From: TMED14 sp002378565
GTDB taxonomy: Bacteria; Bacteroidota; Bacteroidia; Flavobacteriales; Schleiferiaceae
Direction of reading: 5' to 3'
DNA: 64,000 nucleotides
NCBI GenBank assembly: GCA_943846715.1
Contig: OX044356.1
Span: 558,001-622,000 of the forward strand
This document shows, piece after piece, positions 17,643 to 25,796 of this stretch (position 1 is the first letter of the stretch; the number at the start of each line of letters is the position of its first letter). The notes beneath the pieces were generated by a model. The model was given only the letters and a program-made list of their open reading frames with translations. It was not told the origin of the DNA and searched no databases. The translations under genes were made by a program, and so were the position numbers.

Positions 17643-17657
17643 TCCAACCATGATGCA

Positions 17658-19952
17658 ATGAGCCTATTCGCCACATATTGGGTGGATGTCATCCTTCCAT
17701 TGCCTGTTCACAGCCCATTCACCTATGCATGGGAAGGTGAGGTTAAGCCCCAGTTAGGCCTGCGTGTGAATGTGTCATTTGGTCGACAGGCATGTGTCAT
17801 GGCTGTGGTTGTGGCTGTTCGGGAGACATGTCCGAAGGGCATGGAGGTGAAGCCTATTTTGAAGGTGCTGGATACTTACCCCCGGATCACCTTAGACCAA
17901 CTCGATCAATGGCGCTGGATGTCATCATACTACATGTGCCCTCCAGGGCAGGTAATGGGTGCTGCGCTTCCTGCTTTTTTTAAGCCAGGACCTGAGGATG
18001 AGGGCCCCTTCCGCATCACTGATGGCAAGACGGCTCATCTTCGGTGGCACTTGTTGAAATCAGAGGATGGTGGTATCAGCAAGGCCTTTGAGGGTTTGAG
18101 CCGGGCACCAGCGCAATCCAAGTTGCTTTTAGGGTACTTCCAGATCGCCATGGAGTGGGAGGAGGCAGACGACAACCGATACCCATGGGTGGCTCGCAAA
18201 GATTTGATGGACGCAACCAACGGGAGTGCTCCGCAGGTGCATGCCTTGATTGGTAAAGGCTTGTTAGAGGTGAGTGACCGACTGCCTGTGCAGTTGCTGG
18301 ACCCCAACAGAGCAGCCATTCCCTTGCCAGATTTAAGTGACAATCAATCCATTGCACACCAAGGTGTTCTCGAAGGCTTGAGCCGTCAGCAACCGGTTCT
18401 GCTTCACGGTGTGACTGGCTCTGGCAAGACGGAGATTTATTTGCATTTGATCACAAGGGCTCTTGAGTCTGGCCAACATTCCCTGTTGATGGTGCCAGAA
18501 ATAGCCTTGACAGTGCAGCTGCAACGACGCATCCATGAAGCCATAGGAATGGATCGCGTGAGGCTTTACCACAGCAAGATTTCAGAATCAGCAAGAAGGG
18601 ATTTGTGGGAGCATTTACTCAACCCTGATGCTGAACCCATTGTGGTTCTCGGTGCTCGCTCAAGCATATTTCTCCCTTTCAAAGACTTAGGACTCATTGT
18701 CATTGATGAGGAGCATGAGGTGAGCTACAAGCAACATGAGCCAGCCCCTCGCTACCACGCCCGGGATTGTGCATTGTGGATGGCCAGGCAGATGGGGGCA
18801 GGCATTGTTTTAGGTTCTGCCACGCCGTCCATGGAGTCCTTTCACCATGCACAGGAAGGGAAATACCATTTGGTGGCACTGAATGAGCGATTCTCTGGCA
18901 CGGATTTGCCTGAAATCAAGGTGTTAAATTTGGCAAAGGCCATGTCATTGGATCAGATGCATGGCCCTTTGATTGGCGAGGCCAGGCAGGCAGCCAGTCA
19001 AGCCATGACCGCAGGCAATCAAGTCTTGATTTTCCGCAACAGAAGGGGCTATTCGCCCACCATGATTTGCCAGAACTGCGGGTTCACAGAGTCTTGTGAT
19101 TATTGTGACGTGAGCATGACCTATCACAAGCAAGGGCATGAACTGCGTTGCCATTATTGTGGCACAGGGTACCGACCCCATGACCGTTGCAGCAACTGCA
19201 ACCATTCGGCTTGGATGACCAAGGGAACAGGAACGGAGCGCATTGAGGAGGACATGGCTGAACTCTTCCCCACTGCACGATTGCTCAGGATTGACTCCGA
19301 CAGCACAAGAAAAAAGCAATCCTTGAGCCAATTCGTTGCCTGGCTAGAGTCTGGTGAGGTAGACATGGTCATAGGGACGCAAATTCTCGGGAAAGGCCTG
19401 GATGTGTCAGGCATGGCATTGGCCATCATCTTAGATGCTGATGTGTTATTGCAATGGCCAGACTTCAGGGCCTTTGAAAGGGCTTATCAGATGCTTACCC
19501 AGGTGGCTGGAAGAACAGGTAGACGGCAAACGCAAGGCAAGGTTTTTATTCAGAGCTATACACCCGATCACCCCATTCTGGATCATGTCATCAAGGGCAG
19601 TTACCAAGCCATGGCTGAGGATGTGTTGAGGGATCGAAAGGCGCACCATTACCCACCCTTTGTGCGGCTTATAAGGTTGGAGCTGAGGCATAAGCAAGCA
19701 AACAGGGTCAGGGAGGCGGCTTTGGTGCTGGTTGAGCGACTCAGCGAAGCCATCGGTGGCGGCGTTCTGGGACCTGATGCACCAAGCATTGCTAGAATCA
19801 AAAATCATTACTTGCAGCATGTGTGGGTGAAGCTGTCAACAACTGGCAACCCCAAGCACATCAAGTTGAAGATTCGAAACACCATAAATGGGTTACAAAG
19901 TCAGCCTGATTACCGAAGCGTGAAGGTCGTTATGGACGTGGATCCACAGTAG
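17658..19952 (+). CDS. priA: Primosomal replication restart helicase PriA
   Basis: 764 residues, slightly shorter than E. coli PriA. It restarts stalled forks by loading the replicative helicase. An N-terminal 3' DNA-binding domain (VDVILPLPVHSPFTYAW) is followed by Walker A GVTGSGKTEIY (~250), a DEEH box (~350), LGSATPSMES, and the eight-Cys zinc-binding region (~470-520: CQNCGF, CDYC, CHYCG, CSNC). Helicase motifs V-VI are GTQILGKGLD and QVAGRTGR. It is the last gene of its operon; the next gene is convergent. Confidence 0.97.
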   Translation: MSLFATYWVDVILPLPVHSPFTYAWEGEVKPQLGLRVNVSFGRQACVMAVVVAVRETCPKGMEVKPILKVLDTYPRITLDQLDQWRWMSSYYMCPPGQVMGAALPAFFKPGPEDEGPFRITDGKTAHLRWHLLKSEDGGISKAFEGLSRAPAQSKLLLGYFQIAMEWEEADDNRYPWVARKDLMDATNGSAPQVHALIGKGLLEVSDRLPVQLLDPNRAAIPLPDLSDNQSIAHQGVLEGLSRQQPVLLHGVTGSGKTEIYLHLITRALESGQHSLLMVPEIALTVQLQRRIHEAIGMDRVRLYHSKISESARRDLWEHLLNPDAEPIVVLGARSSIFLPFKDLGLIVIDEEHEVSYKQHEPAPRYHARDCALWMARQMGAGIVLGSATPSMESFHHAQEGKYHLVALNERFSGTDLPEIKVLNLAKAMSLDQMHGPLIGEARQAASQAMTAGNQVLIFRNRRGYSPTMICQNCGFTESCDYCDVSMTYHKQGHELRCHYCGTGYRPHDRCSNCNHSAWMTKGTGTERIEEDMAELFPTARLLRIDSDSTRKKQSLSQFVAWLESGEVDMVIGTQILGKGLDVSGMALAIILDADVLLQWPDFRAFERAYQMLTQVAGRTGRRQTQGKVFIQSYTPDHPILDHVIKGSYQAMAEDVLRDRKAHHYPPFVRLIRLELRHKQANRVREAALVLVERLSEAIGGGVLGPDAPSIARIKNHYLQHVWVKLSTTGNPKHIKLKIRNTINGLQSQPDYRSVKVVMDVDPQ

Positions 19953-19994
19953 GCTGTTAGTCTAGAATTAAGTCAAGACTTAGCCATGATGCCA

Positions 19995-20258
19995 TCATTG
20001 TCCCTTTTTGGACTGTTTCTGACGGATGCGCTCCATTTCAGCTTCAATCAAAAACTCTTCATTCAGGAAATAGGCATTGAATCCATGAATAGCCAGGCCA
20101 ACACCCCAACCCATGGTTGGCCATATAGCCCACCAAGTGTCATCGGTGGTAAACCAATTGAGTACCCATAAAAAAGTCATCACGGGGATGTAGGTGGCCA
20201 GGTGGATCTTGAAGGCAATGCGTTCTTTGGCCATGTGGCGAATTTCGTTCTCAGTCAT
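19995..20258 (-). CDS. 2TM domain protein
   Basis: 87 residues. Two transmembrane helices (YIPVMTFLWVLNWF and WPTMGWGVGLAIHGFNAYF) sit between a basic N-terminal helix and a charged C-terminal helix; this is the Bacteroidota 2TM domain, in some proteins linked to LytTR sensors, here alone. It overlaps the RluA-type gene by 8 bp. The function is unknown. Confidence 0.85.
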   Translation of the reverse strand: MTENEIRHMAKERIAFKIHLATYIPVMTFLWVLNWFTTDDTWWAIWPTMGWGVGLAIHGFNAYFLNEEFLIEAEMERIRQKQSKKGQ

Positions 20259-20952
20259 GGAGGGTTTTTTTAAGGTCTTTCATGTTGGGCGGTGCGATAT
20301 GCCAAATGCCTTGTTTTGGGGGTGATGCGCTGAGGCTCACAGGGTCTTTCAAGGTTGGGTGGTTGAAAGCGATTGACTGCGCGTGCAGCCCGATGCTGTT
20401 GTCTTTGTTGCCTCGCCTGGCACCGTATTTCACATCACCTTGAACAGGGTGCCCAATTTTTGCCAGTTGGCATCGAATCTGGTGATGTCTGCCGGTCTCT
20501 AGGGACACGGCCAAGAGGCTGTATTTGTCCACTCGATGCATGACCTCATAGCTGAGTACAGCTTTTTTTGCCTGAGGAGTCATTGAAACAAAGCTCTTGT
20601 TGCGATTGCCATCGCGAAGGAGCATGTGTTCAAGCCGTGCCTTGTCATCAGCCACATGGCCTTCCACCAATGCCCAATAGGATTTTTTCACTTCCCTGTT
20701 GGCAAACTGCGCATTCAACCGGGCCAATGCCTTGGATGTTTTCGCCAACACCACGAGGCCAGAAGTGGGGCGATCCAGTCGGTGCACGACACCGATGAAT
20801 GCTTTGCCAGACTTGTTGTGACGCTTTGCTACATCCAATTCAGCCCAATCCTTCAAGCAGGGGTCTCCCGTCTTGTCACCTTGAACAAGCAGGCCTGCGG
20901 GCTTATTAACCACCAAGATGTGGTTGTCCTCAAAAAGGATGGGTGGGTTCAT
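20251..20952 (-). CDS. RluA-family pseudouridine synthase
   Basis: 233 residues. The catalytic motif HRLDRPTSGLVVLAK carries the active-site Asp; DNHILVVNKPAGLLVQ opens the domain and the C-terminal RHHQIRCQLAKIGHPVQGD is typical. No S4 domain is present, so it resembles the RluC-like/YqcB short type. It isomerises uridine in rRNA or tRNA; the target site cannot be assigned. It lies 12 bp after panB. Confidence 0.93.
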   Translation of the reverse strand: MNPPILFEDNHILVVNKPAGLLVQGDKTGDPCLKDWAELDVAKRHNKSGKAFIGVVHRLDRPTSGLVVLAKTSKALARLNAQFANREVKKSYWALVEGHVADDKARLEHMLLRDGNRNKSFVSMTPQAKKAVLSYEVMHRVDKYSLLAVSLETGRHHQIRCQLAKIGHPVQGDVKYGARRGNKDNSIGLHAQSIAFNHPTLKDPVSLSASPPKQGIWHIAPPNMKDLKKTLHD

Positions 20953-20964
20953 GGGTAAATCAAA

Positions 20965-21783
20965 TCAATAGGACTCATCCTCAGAGGGGAAGTCCTTGGA
21001 TTTCACATCGCCCACGTAGCTGTTAACTGCGCCCTGGATGGATTCAGACAAATTGAGGTACCGCCTGAGGAAACGTGGACTGAAATCCGTGTTCATCCCT
21101 AGCATGTCATGCAGCACCAAAACCTGACCATCGACATCGGGGCCTGCCCCAATGCCAATGGTAGGGATGTGAAGGGACTCACTGACCACTTTAGCCAAAT
21201 GTGCAGGAATTTTTTCTAAGACAATGGCAAAACAGCCTGCAGCTTGCAAGGCCAATGCATCTTCCTTCAATCGCTTGGCCTCTTCGTCCTCTTTTGCGCG
21301 AACCGTGTAGGTGCCAAACTGGTAAATGCTTTGCGGGGTGAGGCCTAAGTGGCCCATCACGGGAATACCTGCATTCACAATGCGTGTCACGCTGTCCATG
21401 ACAGTGCGACCACCTTCAAGTTTAACTGAATGACCGCCGGTTTCTTTCATGATGCGAATGGAAGAGTTCAAGGCCTCCGTAGGGTTGCCTTGGTAAGAGC
21501 CAAAAGGCAGATCCACCACAACAAGGGCGCGATCAACAGCCCGAACGACAGAGCTTGCATGGTCAATCATTTGATTCAAGGTGATTGGCAAGGTGGTCTC
21601 ATGCCCAGCCATCACATTGCTTGCTGAATCCCCCACCAAAATGACATCGATGCCACCCTTATCTACCAATCCCGCCAGGGTGAAGTCATAAGCCGTGAGC
21701 ATGGCGATTTTTTCACCGTTCCTTTTCATTTCAGCCAGGCTGTGGGTGGTGACTTTCTTGTAGTTTTTCTTTGCTGTAGACAT
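20965..21783 (-). CDS. panB: 3-methyl-2-oxobutanoate hydroxymethyltransferase
   Basis: 272 residues from the ATG at 21783 (the frame is open further upstream, but a -7 element at 21803-21810 supports this start). PanB makes ketopantoate from alpha-ketoisovalerate and 5,10-methylene-THF in pantothenate synthesis. MLTAYDFTLAGLVDKGGIDVILVGDSASNV (across two elements) and the metal-ligand Asp in VVDLPFGSYQ are present; TIGIGAGPDVDGQVLVLHD is the C-terminal signature. panC and panD are not nearby. Confidence 0.96.
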   Translation of the reverse strand: MSTAKKNYKKVTTHSLAEMKRNGEKIAMLTAYDFTLAGLVDKGGIDVILVGDSASNVMAGHETTLPITLNQMIDHASSVVRAVDRALVVVDLPFGSYQGNPTEALNSSIRIMKETGGHSVKLEGGRTVMDSVTRIVNAGIPVMGHLGLTPQSIYQFGTYTVRAKEDEEAKRLKEDALALQAAGCFAIVLEKIPAHLAKVVSESLHIPTIGIGAGPDVDGQVLVLHDMLGMNTDFSPRFLRRYLNLSESIQGAVNSYVGDVKSKDFPSEDESY

Positions 21784-21802
21784 GTGGTCGTTGAATTTGG
21801 CA

Positions 21803-21810
21803 CAAAAGTA
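21803..21810 (-). promoter_or_regulatory. -7 promoter element of panB
   Basis: TACTTTTG on the minus strand, 19 nt before the panB ATG; 31 bp separate it from the divergent element at 21842. Confidence 0.65.
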
Positions 21811-21841
21811 CCACCTTCCGTTGACAGAGCCTATTGCCAAC

Positions 21842-21849
21842 TATCTTTG
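21842..21849 (+). promoter_or_regulatory. -7 promoter element of the DUF4249 gene
   Basis: TATCTTTG, 4 nt before the ATG at 21854, which predicts a leaderless transcript. Confidence 0.65.
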
Positions 21850-21853
21850 GCCC

Positions 21854-22918
21854 ATGATTTTTAGCATCCGCCACCTTTCTTTTTTTTTGCTGGTTTTAAT
21901 CGGTCTGTCCTCCTGCGACAACACCCTGCAGGTGACTGCCCCCTTTGAAAACACTGCAGTGGTGTACGGGACTTTGGATATGGGCAATGACACTCAGTTC
22001 TTTCGCATTGGCAGAGCGTACTTAGGTCAGGATGGACCTGTTGGCGGCATGCCACATCCAGACAGCTTGTATTACCCGAGCATTGATGCCAGGGTGATTG
22101 CTGTGGCGCCCAATGGCGACATCAAGCAAACCTTCGTTCTCGCAGAAAGCAACAATCGACCAAAAGACAGTGGTTTATTCACGGTTCAAGGTCATCGACT
22201 GTACAGCTTTGTTTTCCCCAGTGACTATTTCACCGAAAATGGTGGTGTGCGACAGGATTTCACTTACCGCTTAGAGCTGAGGCTTCCGGGTAATGATGAG
22301 GTGTTTGCTTATGGAGAAACCCCTATGGTTAATCAGTTCAGAATCAAAAAACCCACACCGATTGGCATACAGAAAATGTCCATTACTGCAACCAAGGGCT
22401 ATAAAATCGAGTGGAAGCAGGCGGTCAATGCACGGATCTACCAGGGTTACATGGACTTTCTTTACATGGAAATGCCTGAGGGTCATCCTGAAGACAGTGT
22501 GCGGTATACCGTTCGCTATGAAATGCCAACCGTCATTGGTTCAAGTTTGAGCGGGGGAGGCATCACAGCATCTACCACCATCAATTACCATGACTATTTC
22601 ACCTTTCTCGCAGAAAGCATCCCAGTGAAGCTTGATACCCTGCGCTGGTTCAGGCATATCGACATCCACATGGTGGCAGGTAGTGATGATCTAGCGACTT
22701 ACATCAAGACCACGCAGCCATCCAACAGCATTTTGCAGGACCCGCCTTTTTTCACCAACGTGAACCATGGGGCTGGTGTTGTAGCGAGCACTCAGCATCT
22801 CTACCGACCTTACATTGGGATTTCAACGTCCAGTGCAGATAGCCTCATTTTTGGCAAATTGACATGCGCATTGCGCTTTGCAAGGGCTAGTAGCCTGGAC
22901 ACCTTGACCTGTAACTGA
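21854..22918 (+). CDS. DUF4249 family lipoprotein
   Basis: 354 residues from the ATG at 21854. Signal peptide with a Phe/Leu-rich core, lipobox GLSSC. DUF4249 features: VVYGTLDMGNDTQFFRIGRAY, repeated short beta strands, and YRLELRLPGNDEVFAY. In Bacteroidota these proteins normally follow a TonB-dependent receptor gene; here the neighbours are panB (divergent) and dnaK, so it is an orphan. A run of nine T (21880-21888) lies in the signal-peptide region. Function unknown; probably cell-surface or periplasmic. Confidence 0.85.
   Translation: MIFSIRHLSFFLLVLIGLSSCDNTLQVTAPFENTAVVYGTLDMGNDTQFFRIGRAYLGQDGPVGGMPHPDSLYYPSIDARVIAVAPNGDIKQTFVLAESNNRPKDSGLFTVQGHRLYSFVFPSDYFTENGGVRQDFTYRLELRLPGNDEVFAYGETPMVNQFRIKKPTPIGIQKMSITATKGYKIEWKQAVNARIYQGYMDFLYMEMPEGHPEDSVRYTVRYEMPTVIGSSLSGGGITASTTINYHDYFTFLAESIPVKLDTLRWFRHIDIHMVAGSDDLATYIKTTQPSNSILQDPPFFTNVNHGAGVVASTQHLYRPYIGISTSSADSLIFGKLTCALRFARASSLDTLTCN
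21880..21888 (+). repeat. T9 homopolymer in the signal-peptide codons of the DUF4249 gene
   Basis: Nine consecutive T 27-35 nt into the coding sequence. Slippage here would shift the frame before the lipobox. The frame is intact in this sequence. Confidence 0.6.
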
Positions 22919-22920
22919 CA

Positions 22921-22945
22921 AAATGACACCTCAAAAGGGTCATTT
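22921..22945 (+). terminator. Possible terminator after the DUF4249 gene
   Basis: Hairpin of AAATGAC (22921 on) and GTCATTT with CC/GG inside and one bulge; loop TCAAAA. The following bases are TTTGGCATTTGG, so the T-tract is poor. Confidence 0.45.
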
Positions 22946-23003
22946 GGCATTTGGTACAGTGATTGAACTATGGGGAGCAATTAGCAACCTATAAAACTAT
23001 ATC

Positions 23004-24893
23004 ATGGGTAAAATTATTGGAATAGATCTAGGCACAACGAACTCGTGTGTCTCTGTTATGGAAGGCAACGAAGCTGTTGTCATCCCAAACTCTGAAGGCA
23101 AACGCACCACGCCATCCGTCATTGGATTTGTGGAAGGCGGCGAACGCAAAGTGGGCGACCCCGCGAAGCGTCAAGCCATCACCAACCCGACAAAGACCAT
23201 TTACAGTGTCAAGCGTTTCATGGGCGAGACCTTTAACAAGGTGACCAAAGAAGCAAAGCGCATGCCTTACAAGGTGGTCAAAGGCGAAAACAACACCCCT
23301 CGTGTGGAGATTGGTGACCGCAAATACACCCCACAGGAATTGTCAGCCATGATTCTTCAGAAGATGAAGAAAACAGCTGAAGATTACCTTGGTACAAGCG
23401 TTGATGAAGCAGTGATCACTGTGCCAGCGTACTTCAATGACGCACAGCGTCAGGCAACCAAGGAAGCCGGTGAGATTGCTGGCCTCAAGGTTAGACGCAT
23501 CATCAACGAACCAACAGCTGCGGCATTGGCTTTTGGTATCGACAAAAAAGACGTGGATCAAAAAATTGCTGTATTTGATTGCGGCGGTGGCACCCATGAC
23601 GTATCCATCTTGGAGCTTGGTGACGGGGTCTTTGAAGTGAAATCTACGGATGGCGACACCCATCTTGGTGGTGATGACTTTGACAACCGAATCATTGATT
23701 GGCTGGCTGATGGATTCAAGTCTGATGAGGACTTTGATCTGCGCAATGACCCAGCTGCGATGCAGCGCTTGAAGGAAGCTGCTGAGAAAGCAAAAATTGA
23801 GCTGTCAAGCTCAACCACCACTGAAATTAATCTACCCTACATCACGGCTACGGCATCAGGCCCTAAGCACTTGGTGAAGTCATTGACCCGTTCAGACTTT
23901 GAGCGCCTGGTTTCTGATTTGATTGAGCGCACAATTGCTCCTTGCAAAAGCGCCCTGAAAAGCGCCGACTTGTCGGTGTCTGACATCGATGAAGTCATCC
24001 TTGTTGGCGGCACAACGCGCATCCCGGCTATCCAGGATGCTGTGAAGGCCTTTTTCAAAAAGGACCCAAGCAAAGGTGTAAACCCGGATGAAGTGGTAGC
24101 CATTGGTGCAGCCATTCAAGGGGGTGTGCTTTCTGGCGATGTGAAGGACGTGCTTCTTTTGGACGTGACACCCTTGTCTTTAGGTATTGAGACGATGGGC
24201 CAGGTCATGACCACGCTCATTGAATCCAACACAACCATCCCTACCAAGAAGTCTGAAGTCTTCTCTACTGCGGCGGACAATCAGCCAAGCGTTGAGATCC
24301 ATGTTTTGCAGGGTGAGCGCCCCATGTCCAAGGACAACAAGTCCATTGGTCGCTTCCACCTTGATGGCATTCCTCCTGCACAGCGTGGCACCCCTCAGGT
24401 TGAGGTCACCTTTGACATCGACGCCAACGGCATCTTGAATGTCAGCGCAAAGGATAAAACCACTGGCAAGGAGCAAAGCATTCGGATTGAAGCTTCTTCT
24501 GGCTTGAGTGATGATGACATCCAGCGCATGAAGCAAGAAGCTGAATCCAACGCAGATTCTGACAAGAAGGCCCGTGAGGAGGCTGACAAGCTCAACGCAG
24601 CTGATCAAATGGTCTTCCAAACGGAAAAGCAAATCAAGGAGTTTGGCGATAAGCTGGGCGACAAGAAGGAAGCCATTGAATCTGCTTTAGAAGAACTCAA
24701 GAAGGCGTATGCCAGCAAAGAGATTTCAGCTATTGATGCAGCCATGGAAGCCATGAATGAGGCCTGGAAATTGGCATCTGAAGAGATGGCTAAGGCTCAG
24801 CAGGAAACAGCTGCAGAGGCTGGCAATGAAGGCGATACAGCTCCAGAAGCAGCTGATGATGTCACTGACGTTGAATTTGAAGAGGTTAAATAA
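23004..24893 (+). CDS. dnaK: Molecular chaperone DnaK (Hsp70)
   Basis: 629 residues. N-terminal ATPase domain (GIDLGTTNSCVSVMEG), ATP-binding motifs, substrate-binding domain (VLLLDVTPLSLGIETMG, linker included) and an acidic tail ending DVEFEEVK. The phosphate-2 motif reads DCGGGTHDVSIL instead of the E. coli-like DLGGGTFD; the Thr and Asp are kept, and I recall GGGTHD in other flavobacterial DnaKs, so this is probably lineage-specific. dnaJ and grpE are not adjacent. No CIRCE repeat or good TAnnTTTG is seen upstream. A strong terminator follows. Confidence 0.98.
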   Translation: MGKIIGIDLGTTNSCVSVMEGNEAVVIPNSEGKRTTPSVIGFVEGGERKVGDPAKRQAITNPTKTIYSVKRFMGETFNKVTKEAKRMPYKVVKGENNTPRVEIGDRKYTPQELSAMILQKMKKTAEDYLGTSVDEAVITVPAYFNDAQRQATKEAGEIAGLKVRRIINEPTAAALAFGIDKKDVDQKIAVFDCGGGTHDVSILELGDGVFEVKSTDGDTHLGGDDFDNRIIDWLADGFKSDEDFDLRNDPAAMQRLKEAAEKAKIELSSSTTTEINLPYITATASGPKHLVKSLTRSDFERLVSDLIERTIAPCKSALKSADLSVSDIDEVILVGGTTRIPAIQDAVKAFFKKDPSKGVNPDEVVAIGAAIQGGVLSGDVKDVLLLDVTPLSLGIETMGQVMTTLIESNTTIPTKKSEVFSTAADNQPSVEIHVLQGERPMSKDNKSIGRFHLDGIPPAQRGTPQVEVTFDIDANGILNVSAKDKTTGKEQSIRIEASSGLSDDDIQRMKQEAESNADSDKKAREEADKLNAADQMVFQTEKQIKEFGDKLGDKKEAIESALEELKKAYASKEISAIDAAMEAMNEAWKLASEEMAKAQQETAAEAGNEGDTAPEAADDVTDVEFEEVK

Positions 24894-24914
24894 ACCGGAG
24901 CTTCTAAACACATG

Positions 24915-24940
24915 AAAGGCGCCCATTGGGCGCCTTTTTT
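24915..24940 (+). terminator. Strong intrinsic terminator after dnaK
   Basis: Perfect 10-bp stem AAAGGCGCCC/GGGCGCCTTT, loop ATT, followed by TTTTG. Serves dnaK; the next gene is convergent. Confidence 0.9.
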
Positions 24941-24958
24941 TGTTTCAAGTCCCTGCGA

Positions 24959-25729
24959 TCAAAGAAAGCATTCAAGCAACCACCAGGTCAGCCCCAATAA
25001 AATCAGCAAGGGGATTTTAGGGATCGTACCGTATTTCACAATGCAGTAGATGGCCCGAACACCATCCCTCCAGCTGATTTTCTTCCCCTCAGCAAAGGTT
25101 CTGCCATAATAGCTGATGCCAACCTCATAGATGCGAATTTCAGGAATCCTTGAAATCTTTGCAGTTACCTCAGGCTCAAAGCCAAATCGCCGTTCCTTGA
25201 GTTGTAACCCTTGAATGATGTCAGTCCTGAATAGCTTGTAACAGGTCTCCATGTCAGTCAGGTTCAAATCCGTCATCATGTTAGATAAAAACGTCAAAAA
25301 CTTGTTGCCTAGCGAATGCCAGAAAAAGAGGATTCGATGTGCATTGCCACCCATGAATCGTGAGCCATAGACGACATCAGCTTGTCCGTCAATGACAGGC
25401 TTTAGAAGGTCCAAGTACTCCTCAGGGTCGTACTCCAAGTCAGCATCTTGAATGATCAAGTAATCCCCCGTTGCTGCGGCAATGCCAGTGTGCAAAGCTG
25501 CTCCCTTGCCTTTGTTGACCTCATGGGCCAAGTACTGAATGGGGAAGTCAGGGTTTTGCTTTTGGTAGCTCATGATGGCGCCTTGGGTGTCATCATTGCT
25601 GCAATCGTTAACAATGATCAATTGCTTGAGCCAACCATCAGGGAGGTTTACCGCCTTGACCTTGTCAAGGATGTGGTGGATGGTGTTGGCCTCATTGTAG
25701 GCCGGCATGATGATACTAAGGGTCTGCAT
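24959..25729 (-). CDS. Family 2 glycosyltransferase (dolichyl-phosphate mannosyl/glucosyltransferase-like)
   Basis: 256 residues. GT-A fold: SIIMPAYNEANTIHHIL at the N-terminus, IIVNDCSNDDTQ, GKGAALHTGI, and the metal-binding DADLEYDPEEY; VYGSRFMGG follows. A C-terminal hydrophobic anchor (IPLLILLGLTWWLLE) suggests membrane attachment. Enzymes of this type load a sugar onto a polyprenyl phosphate; the sugar is not known. A TACATTTG element lies 50 nt upstream. Confidence 0.9.
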   Translation of the reverse strand: MQTLSIIMPAYNEANTIHHILDKVKAVNLPDGWLKQLIIVNDCSNDDTQGAIMSYQKQNPDFPIQYLAHEVNKGKGAALHTGIAAATGDYLIIQDADLEYDPEEYLDLLKPVIDGQADVVYGSRFMGGNAHRILFFWHSLGNKFLTFLSNMMTDLNLTDMETCYKLFRTDIIQGLQLKERRFGFEPEVTAKISRIPEIRIYEVGISYYGRTFAEGKKISWRDGVRAIYCIVKYGTIPKIPLLILLGLTWWLLECFL

Positions 25730-25778
25730 GGGGGCGAAATTAACCCAAAAAGGTCAAGTAAGAGAAAGCTTGCCCGAC

Positions 25779-25786
25779 CAAATGTA
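25779..25786 (-). promoter_or_regulatory. -7 promoter element for the GT2 gene
   Basis: TACATTTG on the minus strand, in the 67-bp gap after nhaC and 49 nt before the GT2 ATG. A weaker TAATTTCG lies nearer the ATG at 25735-25742. Confidence 0.5.
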
Positions 25787-25796
25787 ACGCCTTGCC

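Noticed and set aside
22919..23003. CIRCE or other heat-shock operator before dnaK
   Set aside because: Only a weak terminator-like hairpin for the upstream gene is visible; no CIRCE inverted repeat.
23571..23620. DnaK DCGGGTHD variant as a defect
   Set aside because: Thr and Asp of the phosphate-2 loop are kept and I recall THD in flavobacterial DnaKs; most likely lineage-specific.
25735..25742. TAATTTCG 5 nt before the GT2 ATG as a leaderless promoter
   Set aside because: It has a mismatch in the conserved TTTG, and a perfect TACATTTG exists at 25779-25786; left as an alternative only.
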